Part shown: positions 12,151 through 24,954 of the stretch, piece after piece | Layout: the number at the start of each line of letters is the position of its first letter | How positions within the stretch are numbered: the first letter of the stretch is position 1 | From: Tamarix chinensis | Lineage: Eukaryota; Streptophyta; Magnoliopsida; Caryophyllales; Tamaricaceae | DNA length: 64,000 nucleotides | Assembly: GCA_030549775.1 (NCBI GenBank) | Contig: CM060181.1 | Coordinates: 54,979,201 to 55,043,200, forward strand | Direction: 5' to 3' | Translations under genes and position numbers: made by a program | The notes under the pieces: model-generated | Told to the model about the DNA's origin: nothing | Databases searched by the model: none | What the model saw: only the letters and a program-made list of their open reading frames with translations

Positions 12151-15100
12151 TACCATCTTTAACATATCTTTCACTTATCCTTACTTGAAGGTAACAACTT
12201 TAACATGCTTTGTTACTTAATCATACTTGTAACATGCTCGTTTACTCAATCATACTCCTAAATAGAAAATGTAATCCCATTCCAACACGTGTAATCACAT
12301 TCGTCCTCCTCAAAAGAGTTAAATAGTCATATCATGCATATTTTTACCCTAACATGCTCAACAATAAGCCAAAGTATAAATTACTTAAACCTTATGATTA
12401 TACAAAGCATCATACAGGCATATTACATGTTTGATATACTGACCCATGTGAGTCACACACTTTTACCTCTTAACACACATGCACAACGGTCCATCCTCAC
12501 GAAACACCCATAAATGGAGGTAAGTAGAGACTTACCTAAATCCGAAGCTAGCTAAGAAAATTGAGAAGAGAGAGAGCTATGGAGAACTTGACAATCAATG
12601 AGAAAGTTTTCCTAGATCGCCGATAGAAATTGGAAATTAGGTTAGAAACTAACTTATCAATCAATAATTTAGATATTAGAAGTAAATCCATACAAGGAGA
12701 CACAAACGATCTTTCTTGAAAAATGTGTCCAAAAGCTAGGACTCAAGAGAATTTATCTATTAAGATTTAAGATTAAATATTACTCAAATCGGGCTAAATA
12801 CATATCACTTGAAGTATTTTAAATTGATTTGGAAGCTAGGGAAATAACGATAGCAGATAAGTTATTTTCTCAAAAATGAGTTACTAGTTACGTTTTACAA
12901 CCCAAAAGACAAACCAACCATTTGTATAGAACCAAATCCAACTCAATAAGGTAAAAACGTAATTCAAATGATTTAAAATCAAAGCTGGAAATCAATTAGG
13001 AAAAGAAGCATAGCATAACCAATTTCATAAAACCATCTTCGAAAATCAAGGTTTTTAATGCCCAAAACACGAACAAACTAATTAACTTTTATTATCTCAA
13101 TTAGATAGATTAATAGTATAATCAAACTAATTTTCAATAAATCTAGATAATAAATTTCAATGAAATAATCTTCCGAGTAGTTAATTCAAGACAATCGGTT
13201 TCCGAAATTAGGGTTTCAAAGCCCAAGATGCAAACTTGAATGATTCAAATCAATTAATTTCAATAGAAGGTATTAAAATACAATTAGGATCATTTCAACT
13301 ATTTCTATAAATTTAATTTTTGAAAAAAATATTATACAAATGACCAATTCCATAATTTCACTTGAAATCTAGGGTTTTAGGCCCGAAAATGTAATTCGGT
13401 TGAATTCTATTAATTTAGTTAAATCAAATGTTTAGAAATGCAATTAGGTATATTTTATAACATATTATATAATCAATTGATCAAAATCAACAAAAGAAAC
13501 ATCCAAATTAGCATAATTAGAGTTTTGAGCCTGGAATGTAAATATGATCAATTCTTGCTAGAATATATAAATTGATGGTTGGGAATTGTAATTAAATGTA
13601 TTCTAACGCAAATCACATAATCAATTGAATAAAATAACCCGGTTACACAATCTAATTTAGACCTGCAAGATTTTTGACCTAAAAATTTATTTCCGATCAA
13701 TTTCACACAATTTTCCCAAATCAACACTTCCGATATGAAATTAAATACATTTCAAAGGATATTATAAAATCAATTGAGTGGAACAACTCAATTATGCAGA
13801 CCAATTTCATTATACACGAATTTTAACCTAGAAATCTAATTCTGATTAATTCCGCATAAATTTCTCAAATTGATAGTTCCAACATAAAATTCGATATATT
13901 TTAAAACATATTGTATAATCAATTTACAAAATAGCTAAATCGGGCGAATCCGAAAAATTCGGGCATAACCTGGCCAAAAATCCATTTTCCTGAATTCCAA
14001 CATAAACCATACAATTAATCTATCCAAATCAATCTTACAACACATATGTACATAACTAAACAATCAATTTATCTTATCATAATCTAATTCATACTCAATT
14101 AATCAAATCAAAAGATAGGATTTTCAAAAATTTATACCAAACAAAACTAGCAAATCGGGACAAATGGAGGCCTGAGAGGCTTTGCAAGAGGTCGAGGACA
14201 ACTCGCTGTGGCCGAATAGCGGCACGACTTCTGGGGCTCGTCACTGCTCCTCGCAGCTGCTGCTGCGCTAGCTTTGGCTGCTGCTTGTTGCGGCTGCTGC
14301 GATTGTTGTTGGCTATTTGCTATGGTGTCACCGGTGGCAGCGGGTTGGAGGTGAATTGGTGGGGCGGCTAGAGTGGAGGAGCAAGGAGGAAATGTGGTTG
14401 GGGCTCACACAGAGGGTAGCGGATAGGGCAACCAGGAAAGAGAAAGAGAAGAGAAAGGAGAGAAGAAGAGAGATAAGGAAAAGAAGAGGGGGTTGAGAAA
14501 TTTATTATCGAAAGATTTTATCTAAAATAAAATAAAATATATTATTGGAAGATTTTATCTAAATTTTTTTTAACTAAAAATAATTTCATAAGGATCCAAA
14601 TATATAAAATCGATATAAGAGCCACATAAGGAATCTCGGAAATATTTTTGGAAAATTTACCAACGAACGTAAAAATTTATATTGTTTATGAAAATACATT
14701 ATATGATATCGAAAAATGATTTAAATGCACATAAGAAAATATTTAAGTCAAATTCTAATAAACCGAGACTAATTTAAGTAATTTCTGAAATTGGTTTTTC
14801 GTAAACCAAAAAGGGTAAAATGGTAGAAATTAATTTTGGAAAGAAATTCATAAATAAGCTCCGAAGATCTTTTTGATTTAAAACTTTCGGACGATCTTAA
14901 TGACTTCGGAAATGAATAAATTCAAAGTTGGAAATATTTTCTATAGATAAAATTATTAAAATAAATTTGACTATTTTAAATCAAAATTTTATAATGTAAA
15001 TAATATATATCATTAACAAAATATAACTCCAAAACAAAATCGTAATCACACGACTAAATTACAATAAAAAACGAATCTAATATATTAAAAATCAAAATAC

Positions 15101-15352
15101 GAGGAAGAACAAAAATACATATTTTTAACTGAAAATCACAATCATATGAATATATTAAAATCATAATCGTGAACGAATTTATCTAGAATGATCCCCAATG
15201 ACAACAATTAATTAAATTCAAATATGAAGTCAAAATCGTCGATAAATCCATAAAATGAGTCAAAATGAAAATAATTAAATATTTTTACCAAATTACACTA
15301 ATAAAATCACTAAACCTAATAAAATAGGATTTCAAAAATACGGGAAATTACA

Positions 15353-16438
15353 TCACTACCCCTTAAAAAGAAACTTCGTCCCTGAAGTTTAGCAAAACCT
15401 AAGCAGCAAAAACTTGACAAAACAATTGAATAAAACATTGACCATAATAACTAGGTTAAAGTAAATCCGAAGAGAAATAGAACGGTATTTTATGAATTTA
15501 AACGAAGCAAATTTGAATCAAAACAAGGCATAGGAAGTAAAATAAAAGAAGGAAAATTGATGTTTTGTAGATCAAATATAATGGCATTCGAATAAGGAAT
15601 AAATACACACTTAAAGTCAAAACAAGTTACAAAAATACTATTCCTTAAAATTAAGTCTAACAAAAAATAACAAAAATGTATAACATGAAGTTCAAATAGA
15701 AGGAAGCAACGAAAATTCTAAAGATTGCACAACTCCGACAACATAACTAATACATAATATGCACGTAAAACTTTATACAATGAGTTATCTCTATAGCATC
15801 ACACATGAAAACGAGGTAGCACTTAGATCAATGACTCATAAAAAAAATCCCCATATGCACCTATCACATACATCTAGATCTAAGGAGATTCTTATCCGGA
15901 AATACTCTACTAACAAGCTCCCTAATCTTCTCTACAACCATGATAGTCTAGACACTTTAATTCACAAATGCTGCTACTATGGAAACTATAGCATTCAGAG
16001 CCCAATTTTTTTTATTCTTATTAATGACAACCCATTAATAGTTCTCCTCATACAAGACAAAACTTAATACATTATCATTCACCAGCAAGTAGACAAGAAA
16101 ATATGCATATTTTACGATGAAGGTTTTCATACATTAATGTTGAAATTACTAACACAAAATACAAAATGAAAGCAACTTATGATTGAATTCTAATCGAAGG
16201 AAACTAAAATATAAACACATAATGAAAGTCATACGGCATCATTAAAATCACTAGGGTAAATTAGGCACCCTACACACTGTTTATAAAAACAAACACCTCT
16301 ATCTTAACCTCAACAATATCATTATCATTATCAAAATTCTAGGTTTCTCCCAATTGAAAATGACACATCTATTTAAACATCAGCATCAGGGTCACAAACC
16401 TAAGTTTTATCTTGTTTACAAAAATACGGGGTATTACA
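15353..16438 (-). other. Internal remnant and right edge of element c
   Basis: Directly beside the LTR, the minus strand reads a segment at 15353-15395 (with CAGGGACGAAGTTTC and AAGGGGTAGTGA) like the end of pol plus polypurine tract of Del/Tekay-type Gypsy elements. Gypsy-2 has the same arrangement at 24786-24822. This shows that the left LTR is the 3' LTR. The remaining kilobase is AT-rich with no readable pol or gag. The plus-strand frame at 15759-16067 matches nothing recognised. The last 20 bases look like an LTR terminus. Confidence 0.55.
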
Positions 16439-18020
16439 ACTGTCCTATACTTTTATCTTGTTTTAGCTACCAAAATAACCAAATTAGGGGTATATTCAAA
16501 TTTAAAGTAGTCTGGGATACTGATCTGGAGTTTGTTAAGGAATTTTAGCAAAGTTAGACTGGTAACAGTGGTAGTTTCCTTAGCTTCCTTATAGAATGTT
16601 CGCAAAAGCTTAATTTTTGGAATATAAATTATTTTGGAAACATATTTGTGAGAAAACGACAGTTACTTGCATATATTTAGGGCACTAGAGTCTCTTAACA
16701 ACTCCTTGGTATCTAGAGTATTTAGAGAGTATGTTAATTGAGGAACACAATCAGGGCCTAACTTATAAACATTTTTTTTAGCACAAAAGGCTAAAGTGGA
16801 AGCACCAACTTTGCATGATCATAAAACTATATTGTTTCATGCTTAAGCCATAAAAAAATGGTGTAACTCTTATATCACTTCTCTTTGTAATGAAGTTGAT
16901 TAATGGGTCCATGAGGAGACAGAGTTGCATGAGATTTTATAGCATTTTTACGATAAGCTATACTTGATTGAGTATCCTCATAATGGCCATCAATCTAATG
17001 TCTCTTGTTTTTTTTTTCCTATCTTAGATTTCTTCACTTTATAGAGTATAGCAACATCGGTTTCAATGTTAGAGGTTAAGGAAGCAGTTCATAGTATGGG
17101 CTTATTTAAACTTCCTAAACTAAATGGATTCGACCCACTATATTTTCAAAAGTGTTGGGATATAGGGTTTGGATCTTCACAATATCATAGAATAATAATT
17201 TTCCTTGGGCACTTTCCTAGATAACTGAATGAAACATTCATCTCCCTTATTCCTAAAGTGGAAGCTCTAAAGAGAGTCCAATAATTCCACCCGACTGGAT
17301 TGTGCAACGTGGCATACAAGGTCATCCCAAAGGTTTTCTAAACATAATATCTCTATTGCTTGGGAAATTTTCTATAGTATGAAAAATAGGAAGGGAATAA
17401 AAGAAGCGATGGTCATCAAGATACACTTGGAAAAGGCTTATAATATTGTGTCTTTAGAGTTCATTGAATATATTCTTTATCGAATCAAGGTTCCTTCTTT
17501 AAGTAATTGATCATATTATGTTTTGTGTTAAATCATTAGTTATTTTCATTATTTAAAATGGGGAGATACTTTAGCCTCTTCTCCTTTAGAGAGGCATTTA
17601 TTAGGGGGATTTCATCTTCCCCTATATCTTTTTGTTGTGCATGGAATGGCTTGCTTACATGATACAACACAAAGTTAAACAGAAGCTCTATAAATTAGTT
17701 GGGATCACTAGAGGATGTAGCAGAATTTTGCACATGTCTTCTATTGATAACTTACTATTATTAGGGGAATAAAGTATGTATCAAACATATACTATCATGA
17801 GATGCCTACACAACTTTGATATCATCTTTGAACAAACGTTAAATACAACTACGTTATCTATTATCTATTCACCTAATGTGTTTAGACATAGCGCTTATGA
17901 AAAAACTTATCATGCTAATATTTGGTCGCCTTAATTTCTAGGTCTATATTGGGGAGTCAAATTGAAAGTAGGGAAAAATATAAAGAGCTTTTTCTCTCCT
18001 ATAATAGATAGAGTACAAAA
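16439..18020 (+). pseudogene. LINE ORF2: endonuclease end and reverse transcriptase
   Basis: Continues the split endonuclease (PILLSCFSY, then FKFKVVWDTDLEFVKEF near 16490-16545), followed by the linker (FGNIFVRKRQLLAYI near 16640). RT begins near 17060 with VKEAVHSMGLFKLPK, followed by NETFISLIPKVE and LCNVAYKVIPK. Near 17600 FIFPYIFLLCMEWL matches the PLSPYLFxLCME block. The catalytic FADD-type motif reads SIDN (about 17739-17752), so one metal-binding aspartate is gone. Many stops and frameshifts. This enzyme would copy the element's RNA at the nicked target. Confidence 0.8.
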
Positions 18021-18779
18021 GAAACTCTATTTTTGGTAACAACAACTTTTCTTGTTGGTGGGTAGGGTTGCTTTGACTCAATCAATGACAAGTGAAATTC
18101 CACCTTACTGTATACAAACCTCCCTATTTCTCAAAAGTGAATGCATCAATAAGTTAAAATAAGAGTTCATCTAGGGTTTCAACTCAAGATGTAAACATAT
18201 CTATCTCTTGATTAGAGTACAATTTATATGGGGAAGGGCTAATGGGTTTGAGTATGCACCTCATGGATTTGTCTAACTATGTTAACCTAATAAAATCAAT
18301 GTGGCACCTTATCCATGATAAAGATTTATTAGGGGTGAGGTAGCTTAGAAAAAATATTTGAAGGATAAAAATGTGGTTGTTGCTTTAGCTTCCAAGAAAT
18401 ACTTTACGCTTTAGAGTAACTTGGTTCAATATATTCTACTTTTTAGATGTGTAGTTAAATTGAGCCTAAGGATCGGGAATCAAATTAAATTATATTTCGA
18501 CTAGTGGACATATCAAGGAGTTTTACTTCACCATGTAAGGGGATTCCTACCTTAATTTGAGAAAAATAAGGCAGCATAGGATTTCCTTGCAAAAGTAGGA
18601 TAATGTCATTAGGGTGCCCTTCATCGATGGCTACCATCTAGAAATTAGCAGAAATTATGCTTATCTATGTTAATACCAGCCAGAGTATTAAAGATGTATG
18701 ATTTAGGTTCTAAGTGTTTCTGCCATTTCTTATTCAAGTCACCCTATAGAATACTCCAACAAGATAACACTCCCTCTAA

Positions 18780-19662
18780 TACCAAATAGCTTATAATTTG
18801 GAAGCTGAAGGTCTAACAACATATTTGACTTTTTTCTTGGTTATGTGTTGACAAAAAGCTCTTCTTCGACATGAATATAGTATGATGAGGTCTTACTCTA
18901 GATGCTAGTTGTGGGATGTGTTATCACCCTCGAGTATCTCTCTACCATATACTTTAGGGCTAGAAATAATTCAGTAGTGGGACCATCAAAATTTTTCCCA
19001 AAGTGGACTTGAACTAGTTTTGGTATAATCTTAGGTATAATATAAATCTTGATAGCTTAGAGCCACCTTGGGCCTTGACATTCATTATTAGAGGTTGGTA
19101 TATATGATGGTGGAGAAATAATAGGATCTTTGAAGATGATTTGGTATAGTGTAGTAGAGTTATATAGTGGTTTCAATGGTTTACAAGGATGAACTGGTAA
19201 CATGGCAGACACTGGCTATTTTTAAGGAGGCAATCACTGTTAGTAACTTGCCATCCATTTAACTCCACCAATGAGAGGCATAGTCAAAGTTAATGTTGAT
19301 GGCAGTGCACTAGGTCCTTTTGGTTATATTGTCGCAGGTGAATATCTTGGGATTACACCATCAAGTGGCTATTTGGTTTTGCAACAAATTTATACATCAA
19401 CAATATCTTAACTATAGAAATTTGGGATACCTTCTACAGACTTATAGAGGTTGATAAGAAAAATATCCCAATATTAATGATATATAGTGACTCATCTCTT
19501 GTTGTTAGACTATTCAACTTAAATACTTCTCGATTTCACCATCATGTCAGCATTATTGAGGCTTGTAGGGAATGGATGGGTAGATTTGTTTCTTCTCTAG
19601 TAGTGCACAATTTTATATTGTCAAACAAGGTAGTTGATACCTTGGCTCACAGAAGGGAATAG
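18780..19662 (+). pseudogene. LINE ORF2: zf-RVT and RNase H domains
   Basis: The zf-RVT region is seen as LDASCGMCYHPRVSLYHIL near 18900-18950. RNase H follows: KVNVDGSALGPFG (first catalytic aspartate, about 19290), WLFGFATNL, then MIYSDSSLVVRLFN (19477-19518, a later catalytic aspartate) and NKVVDTLAHRRE at the end. In living copies this domain removes the RNA template strand. Most of it stays in frame from 19477 to 19662, but the upstream half is shifted and stopped. Sequence to about 19752 (EDPPPLVRDN and beyond) fits the variable LINE C-terminus. Confidence 0.8.
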
Positions 19663-20159
19663 CTTATCCATTAGTCTATATGTTTATGAAGATCCTCCCC
19701 CCTTAGTGAGAGATAATTAATTCTTCAATTATATTGGTGATTCCAAGACTTGATACATTCATAACAAAAGATCACATCTTTCTTCAAGGTTAATACTTTT
19801 TACCAAGAATTCATCAAGATTATTTCAAGACTCCCTCAAGAATTCATGAACGATCCTTCAATATTAACACTTTCACATCCCATATTAAAGGAAAGACATG
19901 TTTTTAGCTTGACATTCCTATCTATGTCAAAAAATAACCTAAATATGGAGAACGAAATATGTATAAAGCATTGGAGGCTTAATTTGAACTACTTTCCTCT
20001 CAAATTGCTATATAAGATGAAACACAACAAGAATAATTGTCTAGAATTGAATAAAGACTATCTAACCATGTGGAAATATGTAACTATGGAAGAGGATACA
20101 TAGGAATAATTCCACATTGGAGAAGACATCAAACACCACAATATCAACTAAATCTAATT

Positions 20160-21479
20160 GAAGATGATGATTAAGAAAGTGTTGGCCACAATTAGAGGTA
20201 TAATTCAATATCAAGAAGACCTTATGATGATGTAGATGGAGGTATTAGACTTTATCTCATAGAATTTGAAAATAATATTGAACCAAAGGTTTATCTAGAA
20301 TGGCAACACATCATGGAGACAAATTTAGAGTTTGTAGACCTAGATAACAAAAGAAAATGAAAGTTTTCAATTTTAACATTTAAAAATTTTCTATAGTATG
20401 GTTTGAAAATTTGAAGAAGTCAAGGGAGATAGAAGGATAAGCCAAGATCAAGTCATGGGAAAAGTTGAATAAGCACCTTAGAAGGAAGTTTATGCCATGG
20501 GATTTTGAATAAGTAAACTTCATCAAATTTACTACACTCAAGTAAGGGTTCACGAGTATAGAAGAATATTTTAGAGAACTCAATAAGTTGACATTAGTTT
20601 GTGACATTCTAGAGAAGGAGGAACAAACTTCTACAAGGTTTCTTGGGGTATAAATTTGAATTTGAGAGAAAATGATTGAAATATGCATTATCATACTTTA
20701 GGGAAGTTGGTGAATTTGGCTTTGAAATTTGAGAAGAAATTGAAGAGGAACAAGATGAAATCCAAACCCTCATCTTCAACACCTTCAAAACTTATGGTGG
20801 TGGTTCAAATTTAGAAAAGAAAGGAGATAGAGAAGGGCAAGGACAATATGGGAGGAAATTTCTAGAAATAAATGTTTAAATTGTAGAGACTATAATAACT
20901 TTACAAGGAGTATCCTAACCACAGGGATATGATTTTGAGAGAAATCTCAAGTATGGAGTCATGTGGTGATGATGAGATTGAAGTAGAGGATGAAGAGAGT
21001 GCTGGTGTAGAGAAAGATTGTGGTGAGGAGGTCCAAGAATTATGCATTTCTTAATGAGTTCTACAAGTGCATCCATGCTCATATTTAACTCAAAGAGATA
21101 TAATTTTCAAGACCAAGTGCATGGTGGAAGACAATGTGTAAAAGGTCATTATTGATAGTGGTTTGTGCACTAATGTAGCAAGTAAATAAATGGTAAAAAT
21201 ATTGGTTCAAAGACCACAAAGCACCCAGACTCTATGTTTATAATGACTTAATAAAAACAAATGGGTAAGAGTCTCCAAGAAGGTGTTTCTTAATTTTAAA
21301 ACTAGTAGTTATATTGATGATGTGTTAAGTGAAATATTAATAATAGATGCATGTCATATCTTACCTGGAAGTCCATGGAAATATAAGAGGTATGTTTCCT
21401 GTGATGGAGTACTCAACAAATACATGGTGTGAAAAGGGAAAGAAAATTCAAGAATATTTTTGAGATCACAACTAAATCT
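20160..21479 (+). pseudogene. Gypsy-1 gag and protease remnant
   Basis: Gag forms the element's capsid and the protease cuts the polyprotein. Gag is seen from NNIEPKVYLEWQHIMETN (about 20265), matching the DPEAYLEWE block of plant Gypsy gag, through a stop-filled stretch to a weak zinc knuckle (CLNCRDYNN, about 20877). An acidic linker follows (EIEVEDDEESAGVE). Then comes the protease: FKTKCMVEDNV, with active-site IIDSGLCTNVAS at about 21148-21183 (DSG at 21154-21162), and the later ILPGSPWKYKR block. The frame ends at the Gypsy-2 insertion. The region 19850-20160 holds only short frames with no recognised motif. Confidence 0.75.
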
Positions 21480-21587
21480 AAGGATGTAACATCCATATTT
21501 TTCACCACCAAAATATTTCATTTAAAAAAGTTGCAAAAGTGGAAATAACAAACACACCATAGGAAAAATGGAGCATTACTATCTTAG

Positions 21588-21626
21588 CTAACAAAGGATA
21601 GATCTTCACCACTTGTCCCATGTTAG
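21588..21626 (-). other. LTR stem-loop (Gypsy-2, 3' LTR)
   Basis: Arms 21588-21600 (CTAACAAAGGATA) and 21614-21626 (TGTCCCATGTTAG) form 10 Watson-Crick pairs, one sense-strand G-U and two mismatches. It occupies the same place as the hairpins of the long-LTR family. Confidence 0.55.
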
Positions 21627-23094
21627 ACACAAGACTAAGAAATGTAACCAAACCAAAATACAATAATAAAGTGCACAAAAAATATTATATATGGATACCA
21701 TAAGGAAAAACATTTATAATACAAGACCATACTAAGTCGCCAAAATATTTGAATTCATAGGAGACAATAGATAGAAAGTAAAAATATATAATAGAGATAA
21801 AACAATAATAGGAGAAAGCCCAACAACCTGGTCCATTAAGAACCTATAAAAGATTTTCTTGTGTCCATGCTCTCAAGCCCCCAAATCCAACATAGGGTAA
21901 GCTAAATACCAACCATACTTAAAAATTGTAAATGATCTTCTACACTTGGAGTTGAGCAAGTGACTAAAAAAATAGACATGTCAGAATACAACATATGGAG
22001 TAAGTCGAGTTACCTCTTTAACAAGAGTCACACATATGCAAAGCCATGACATAATATAGAAATCATGCTCACATAACATAATCAAATTTACATGCTCTAT
22101 GCAAACTTTGATAATTCACAACTCATCATGCTTATCATTACAATATAGATATCACATATAAAAACATACAATCACATATGCTAGTTATTCAACAACTTAC
22201 TAGTTTTTTTTTCTTTAACTATCCACTTGCATGTTAGCCCATTGAGTCCATTATCCAAGTTTACATAATTATTTAGGCTAGTTATTTATAAGGAATTATT
22301 TTTTGAGCAATAATTTATATTACCACCCCATGGTCTCATCATACAATGGAAGTCTATCTAAACAAGAGGATATAAAGTCTGGTTGAAACCAAGTAACCAC
22401 CAATGGATATAAAATTCAACTGAAGTTAAGTAACTACCATGGACATTAAGTCCTAGCCAAAGCTAAATAAACCATCTAGGTGATCAGACTCTTTAGTATT
22501 GACACTTCCTAGTACATTAGTTGTGTCTAGATTAAGGTACTAGAATCTATTAGGTTCCCACCCAAAGGAAAATAGTGAAGGCACTGATAATCTCTTGAAG
22601 GTAAACTAACCCCTGGTAGAAAATTGAGGATTGGATAATCTAGACCCATTCACTACAAAATCATCTTTAAAATTAAGTGATTAGTTTGTTATTTTCAAGG
22701 CTATGTTATCGCATGAGGCTCATATAACAATCAAGAAACATATCCACATAATCACTCCATCTTAACCATTGTTACCCTCCAAATCATATGGTGGAACTTC
22801 CATTGGTTCTTAACTAAGTTTAATCCATCAATTAAGTTAGATCTACTTATTTCAAGAATATAGAATGCATCATCTATTTGTAGCATCAAAGTATACATAA
22901 TCTAATTTTCCCATCAAATCCCTCTAAAGTCACTTATTATGAATACCATAAATTATAAATTGATTCATCCATCCAATAGGTAAATTGATGTATATTAAGA
23001 TGTGTTTTCTCACCATTAAAGAATTATGTTAGAACATAATATCAAGTCTCAAATCATACTGAGTGCAATAGAAAACAAAACAACTCTCTTTAGC

Positions 23095-23375
23095 TGAATT
23101 AATTGACAGGTTTGGGTTCATTGATCGATCGATTTTGGCCCAGCCAAACCCTAGAGTTCCTCTTGAAACCAGTCAATCAGTTTGGTTAGACCAGTTGATT
23201 GATCTATAACCATTTGATCAGTTTTGACAAACATGCAGTTGAGTTTAACCAAAAAGTATCCCAAAGTCATCGCGAAATGCCTAGTCGATTGGTCAAGTTA
23301 AGTAGTCGACTCTTCTAGGAACTAGTCAATCTGTTTGGCTTAAGTAGTCAATTGATTTTCTCACAAACAAAACAT
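23095..23375. repeat. Degenerate AGTCGATTGGTTTGG repeat, Gypsy-2 3' LTR
   Basis: Repeated variants of CAGTTGATTG, AGTCGATTGGT and GTCAATCTGTTTGG at irregular 25-60 base spacing. The equivalent block in the other LTR lies at 41320-41565. Confidence 0.65.
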
Positions 23376-24785
23376 ATTACACGCATTTTAAGTGCAATTA
23401 AGGCTCAAAAATCTAATTAAATCACATCATAACATCAATATATACAAAAAAACAAAGGCTAAACAAGCTTATACACTAATCATGCTACATTTACATAAAA
23501 CCAACCATATTTTGCAAGAAATCATACTTTTTCTTAGTATTCTTAAATATTCGAACTTGCATCACCAAAATACCAACAACACCACATAGGAATTTGAAAG
23601 TTAAAATTTTATAGAGTAAGCTAACTTGCGTGCTTAGTCATACCATATTACAAAGGAAATGATGACTTACTTGAAAGCTTAACAAAACTCGACACCTTAT
23701 AGAAAAACTTTTGATGGAAGAATCTAACTTCCAAAAACCTTAAAAAAAAGTCAAAAAGTTCAGAAACCTTCATATATTTATTACAAATAAAGAAAGATGA
23801 ATTAGGGAACATAATTGAATTACCACCACTAAGAGAATTCAGGGAAGAGTCAGGTGAAGGAAAAACTTAACTTTTATTTTTCCAATCTAACTCTTTCTTA
23901 CTTACAAATAAAATAAGAGTAAGTTAGAGAATGGATCATAAGAGTAAATAAGTCAAAGTGAAATCAAAATCTAGAAAATAAAAAGTGAATGCAAGTGTAG
24001 GAAGTTAGAGTAATTTTAGTAGCTGAAAAGAGTAAAATGGAAAAGATGATTTAGGTTATTTGTTACCAATGAATTGGTCAAGGAATGAGTGAAATGGCAT
24101 GATAGATTGTAAAAACCTTAATTTTTGTCATTTAGGTTTGGACTAAATAGGGTAATTTATCAAGAATATGGTGGTTTCCTTTCTAAAGCTCAAGTGATTA
24201 TTGTTGGAGAATGTGGGTTGGGCTTCTTTAGTAAAGGGTAAACCACAAGAAAGTAAATGAGGAGATTAGCATGGAATGAAAATCTTCTAATCTTGCAAAG
24301 AAATTCCGGAACAAATCGTATATCGTAGAGTCGTACAAAGGAAAGAGAAGGAAGAAGATAAAGGATGAGGTCATCCTCTCCCTTTTCTACCAAAATCAAA
24401 CCCTTGAATATGTTAGATATAAAATTAAAGCTAGGGTAAATGCTATAAATGGTCAAATATTACTTTGGGACAACTTAGAGTTGGATTGGCAAGGTTACAT
24501 TTTTATGAAAGCATTTTTTTCTAGAAAACCCAAACATAAAAAAATATCTTAATAAATGAGTCGATCAGTTTTATTGAACCAAACTCAAGATAAAAAAGAC
24601 ATACCAATAAATAAGTTCATAGAAATAGTGGACCAATACACCAAGAAAACTTATTTTCCTCTTTTCCAAATTCCCTTTTCAAATCGAACTCAAAGTGTAT
24701 TTCTAATCAAAACCAAACATTATTGAAAATCTAGTAAAAATGAGGATTTATTATTTTATAAATCTCAAATTTATAGGGTATTATA

Positions 24786-24822
24786 GCACTATCCCTTAAA
24801 GGAGGTTACGTCCTTGAATCCT
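24786..24822 (-). promoter_or_regulatory. Gypsy-2 end of pol and polypurine tract
   Basis: The minus strand reads GATTCAAGGACGTAAC then TTTAAGGGATAGTGC directly before the 3' LTR. This is the typical end of Del/Tekay elements, where the purine run primes plus-strand DNA. The same arrangement is at 15353-15395 in element c. Confidence 0.65.
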
Positions 24823-24954
24823 ACTAGCTAAAATCAATCAACATCATCTAATACATCACAAGTCACACATATCACGTTAGATACAATGAAGATAAAGGGG
24901 TTACTACCCCCTTAAGAAAATGGTTATACCAATAGACAACACACTAAGAGAATA

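Larger units (their letters stand above)
10649..15352 (-). mobile_element. LTR 'c' (3' LTR of element c)
   Basis: A 4704-base LTR running from TGTAACACCCCC to ACGGGAAATTACA. From the sense 5' end it has a long AT-rich stretch, a GA-rich (plus-strand) block near 14390-14490 with a CpG-rich patch beside it (14160-14400), more AT-rich DNA, two minisatellites, a segment shared with LTR e (11110-11215 here, 33310-33410 there, opposite orientation), and a hairpin near the sense 3' end. No strong TATA box was found ahead of its pyrimidine-rich part. Confidence 0.85.
10649..16438 (-). mobile_element. LTR element 'c', 5.8 kb, minus orientation
   Basis: An insertion with a perfect five-base target duplication, ACTGT at 10644-10648 and 16439-16443, inside the LINE endonuclease. 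It consists of a full 4.7 kb LTR (10649-15352), about 1 kb of internal sequence, and a right edge ending ATACGGGGTATTACA that resembles the last bases of the left LTR. The right LTR is therefore almost wholly deleted. No gag or pol could be read inside. The perfect duplication and the retained CpG sites suggest it is among the younger insertions here. Confidence 0.85.
8499..19752 (+). mobile_element. Degenerate L1-like LINE, split by an LTR element
   Basis: A plus-strand non-LTR retrotransposon. Excluding the insertion at 10649-16438, about 5.4 kb remains, close to the usual size of plant L1 elements. In order come ORF1 (DUF4283-type domain, degenerate zinc knuckle, FGPWM motif), apurinic-like endonuclease, reverse transcriptase, zf-RVT domain and a C-terminal RNase H domain typical of one group of plant L1 elements. 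Stops and frameshifts occur throughout and the RT active site is altered, so it is dead. The 5' end is unclear because LTRs a and b sit at its left edge. The 3' end is also unclear: Gypsy-1 remnants begin soon after the last ORF2-like codons near 19750, with no poly(A) tail or target duplication seen. Confidence 0.85.
21485..24785 (-). mobile_element. Gypsy-2 3' LTR
   Basis: Plus-strand edges TGTAACATCC and GGGTATTATA (the last CA changed to TA). It aligns along its length with 39808-43029; shared stretches include GTTAGCCCATT, TTACCACCCCAT and the AGTCGATTGG-type repeats. In minus orientation it is the 3' LTR, because the polypurine side lies at 24786. Confidence 0.9.

Noticed and set aside
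15759..16067. 102-codon plus-strand frame
   Set aside because: Lies in the AT-rich internal remnant of element c, on the antisense strand of the element, with no recognisable motif.
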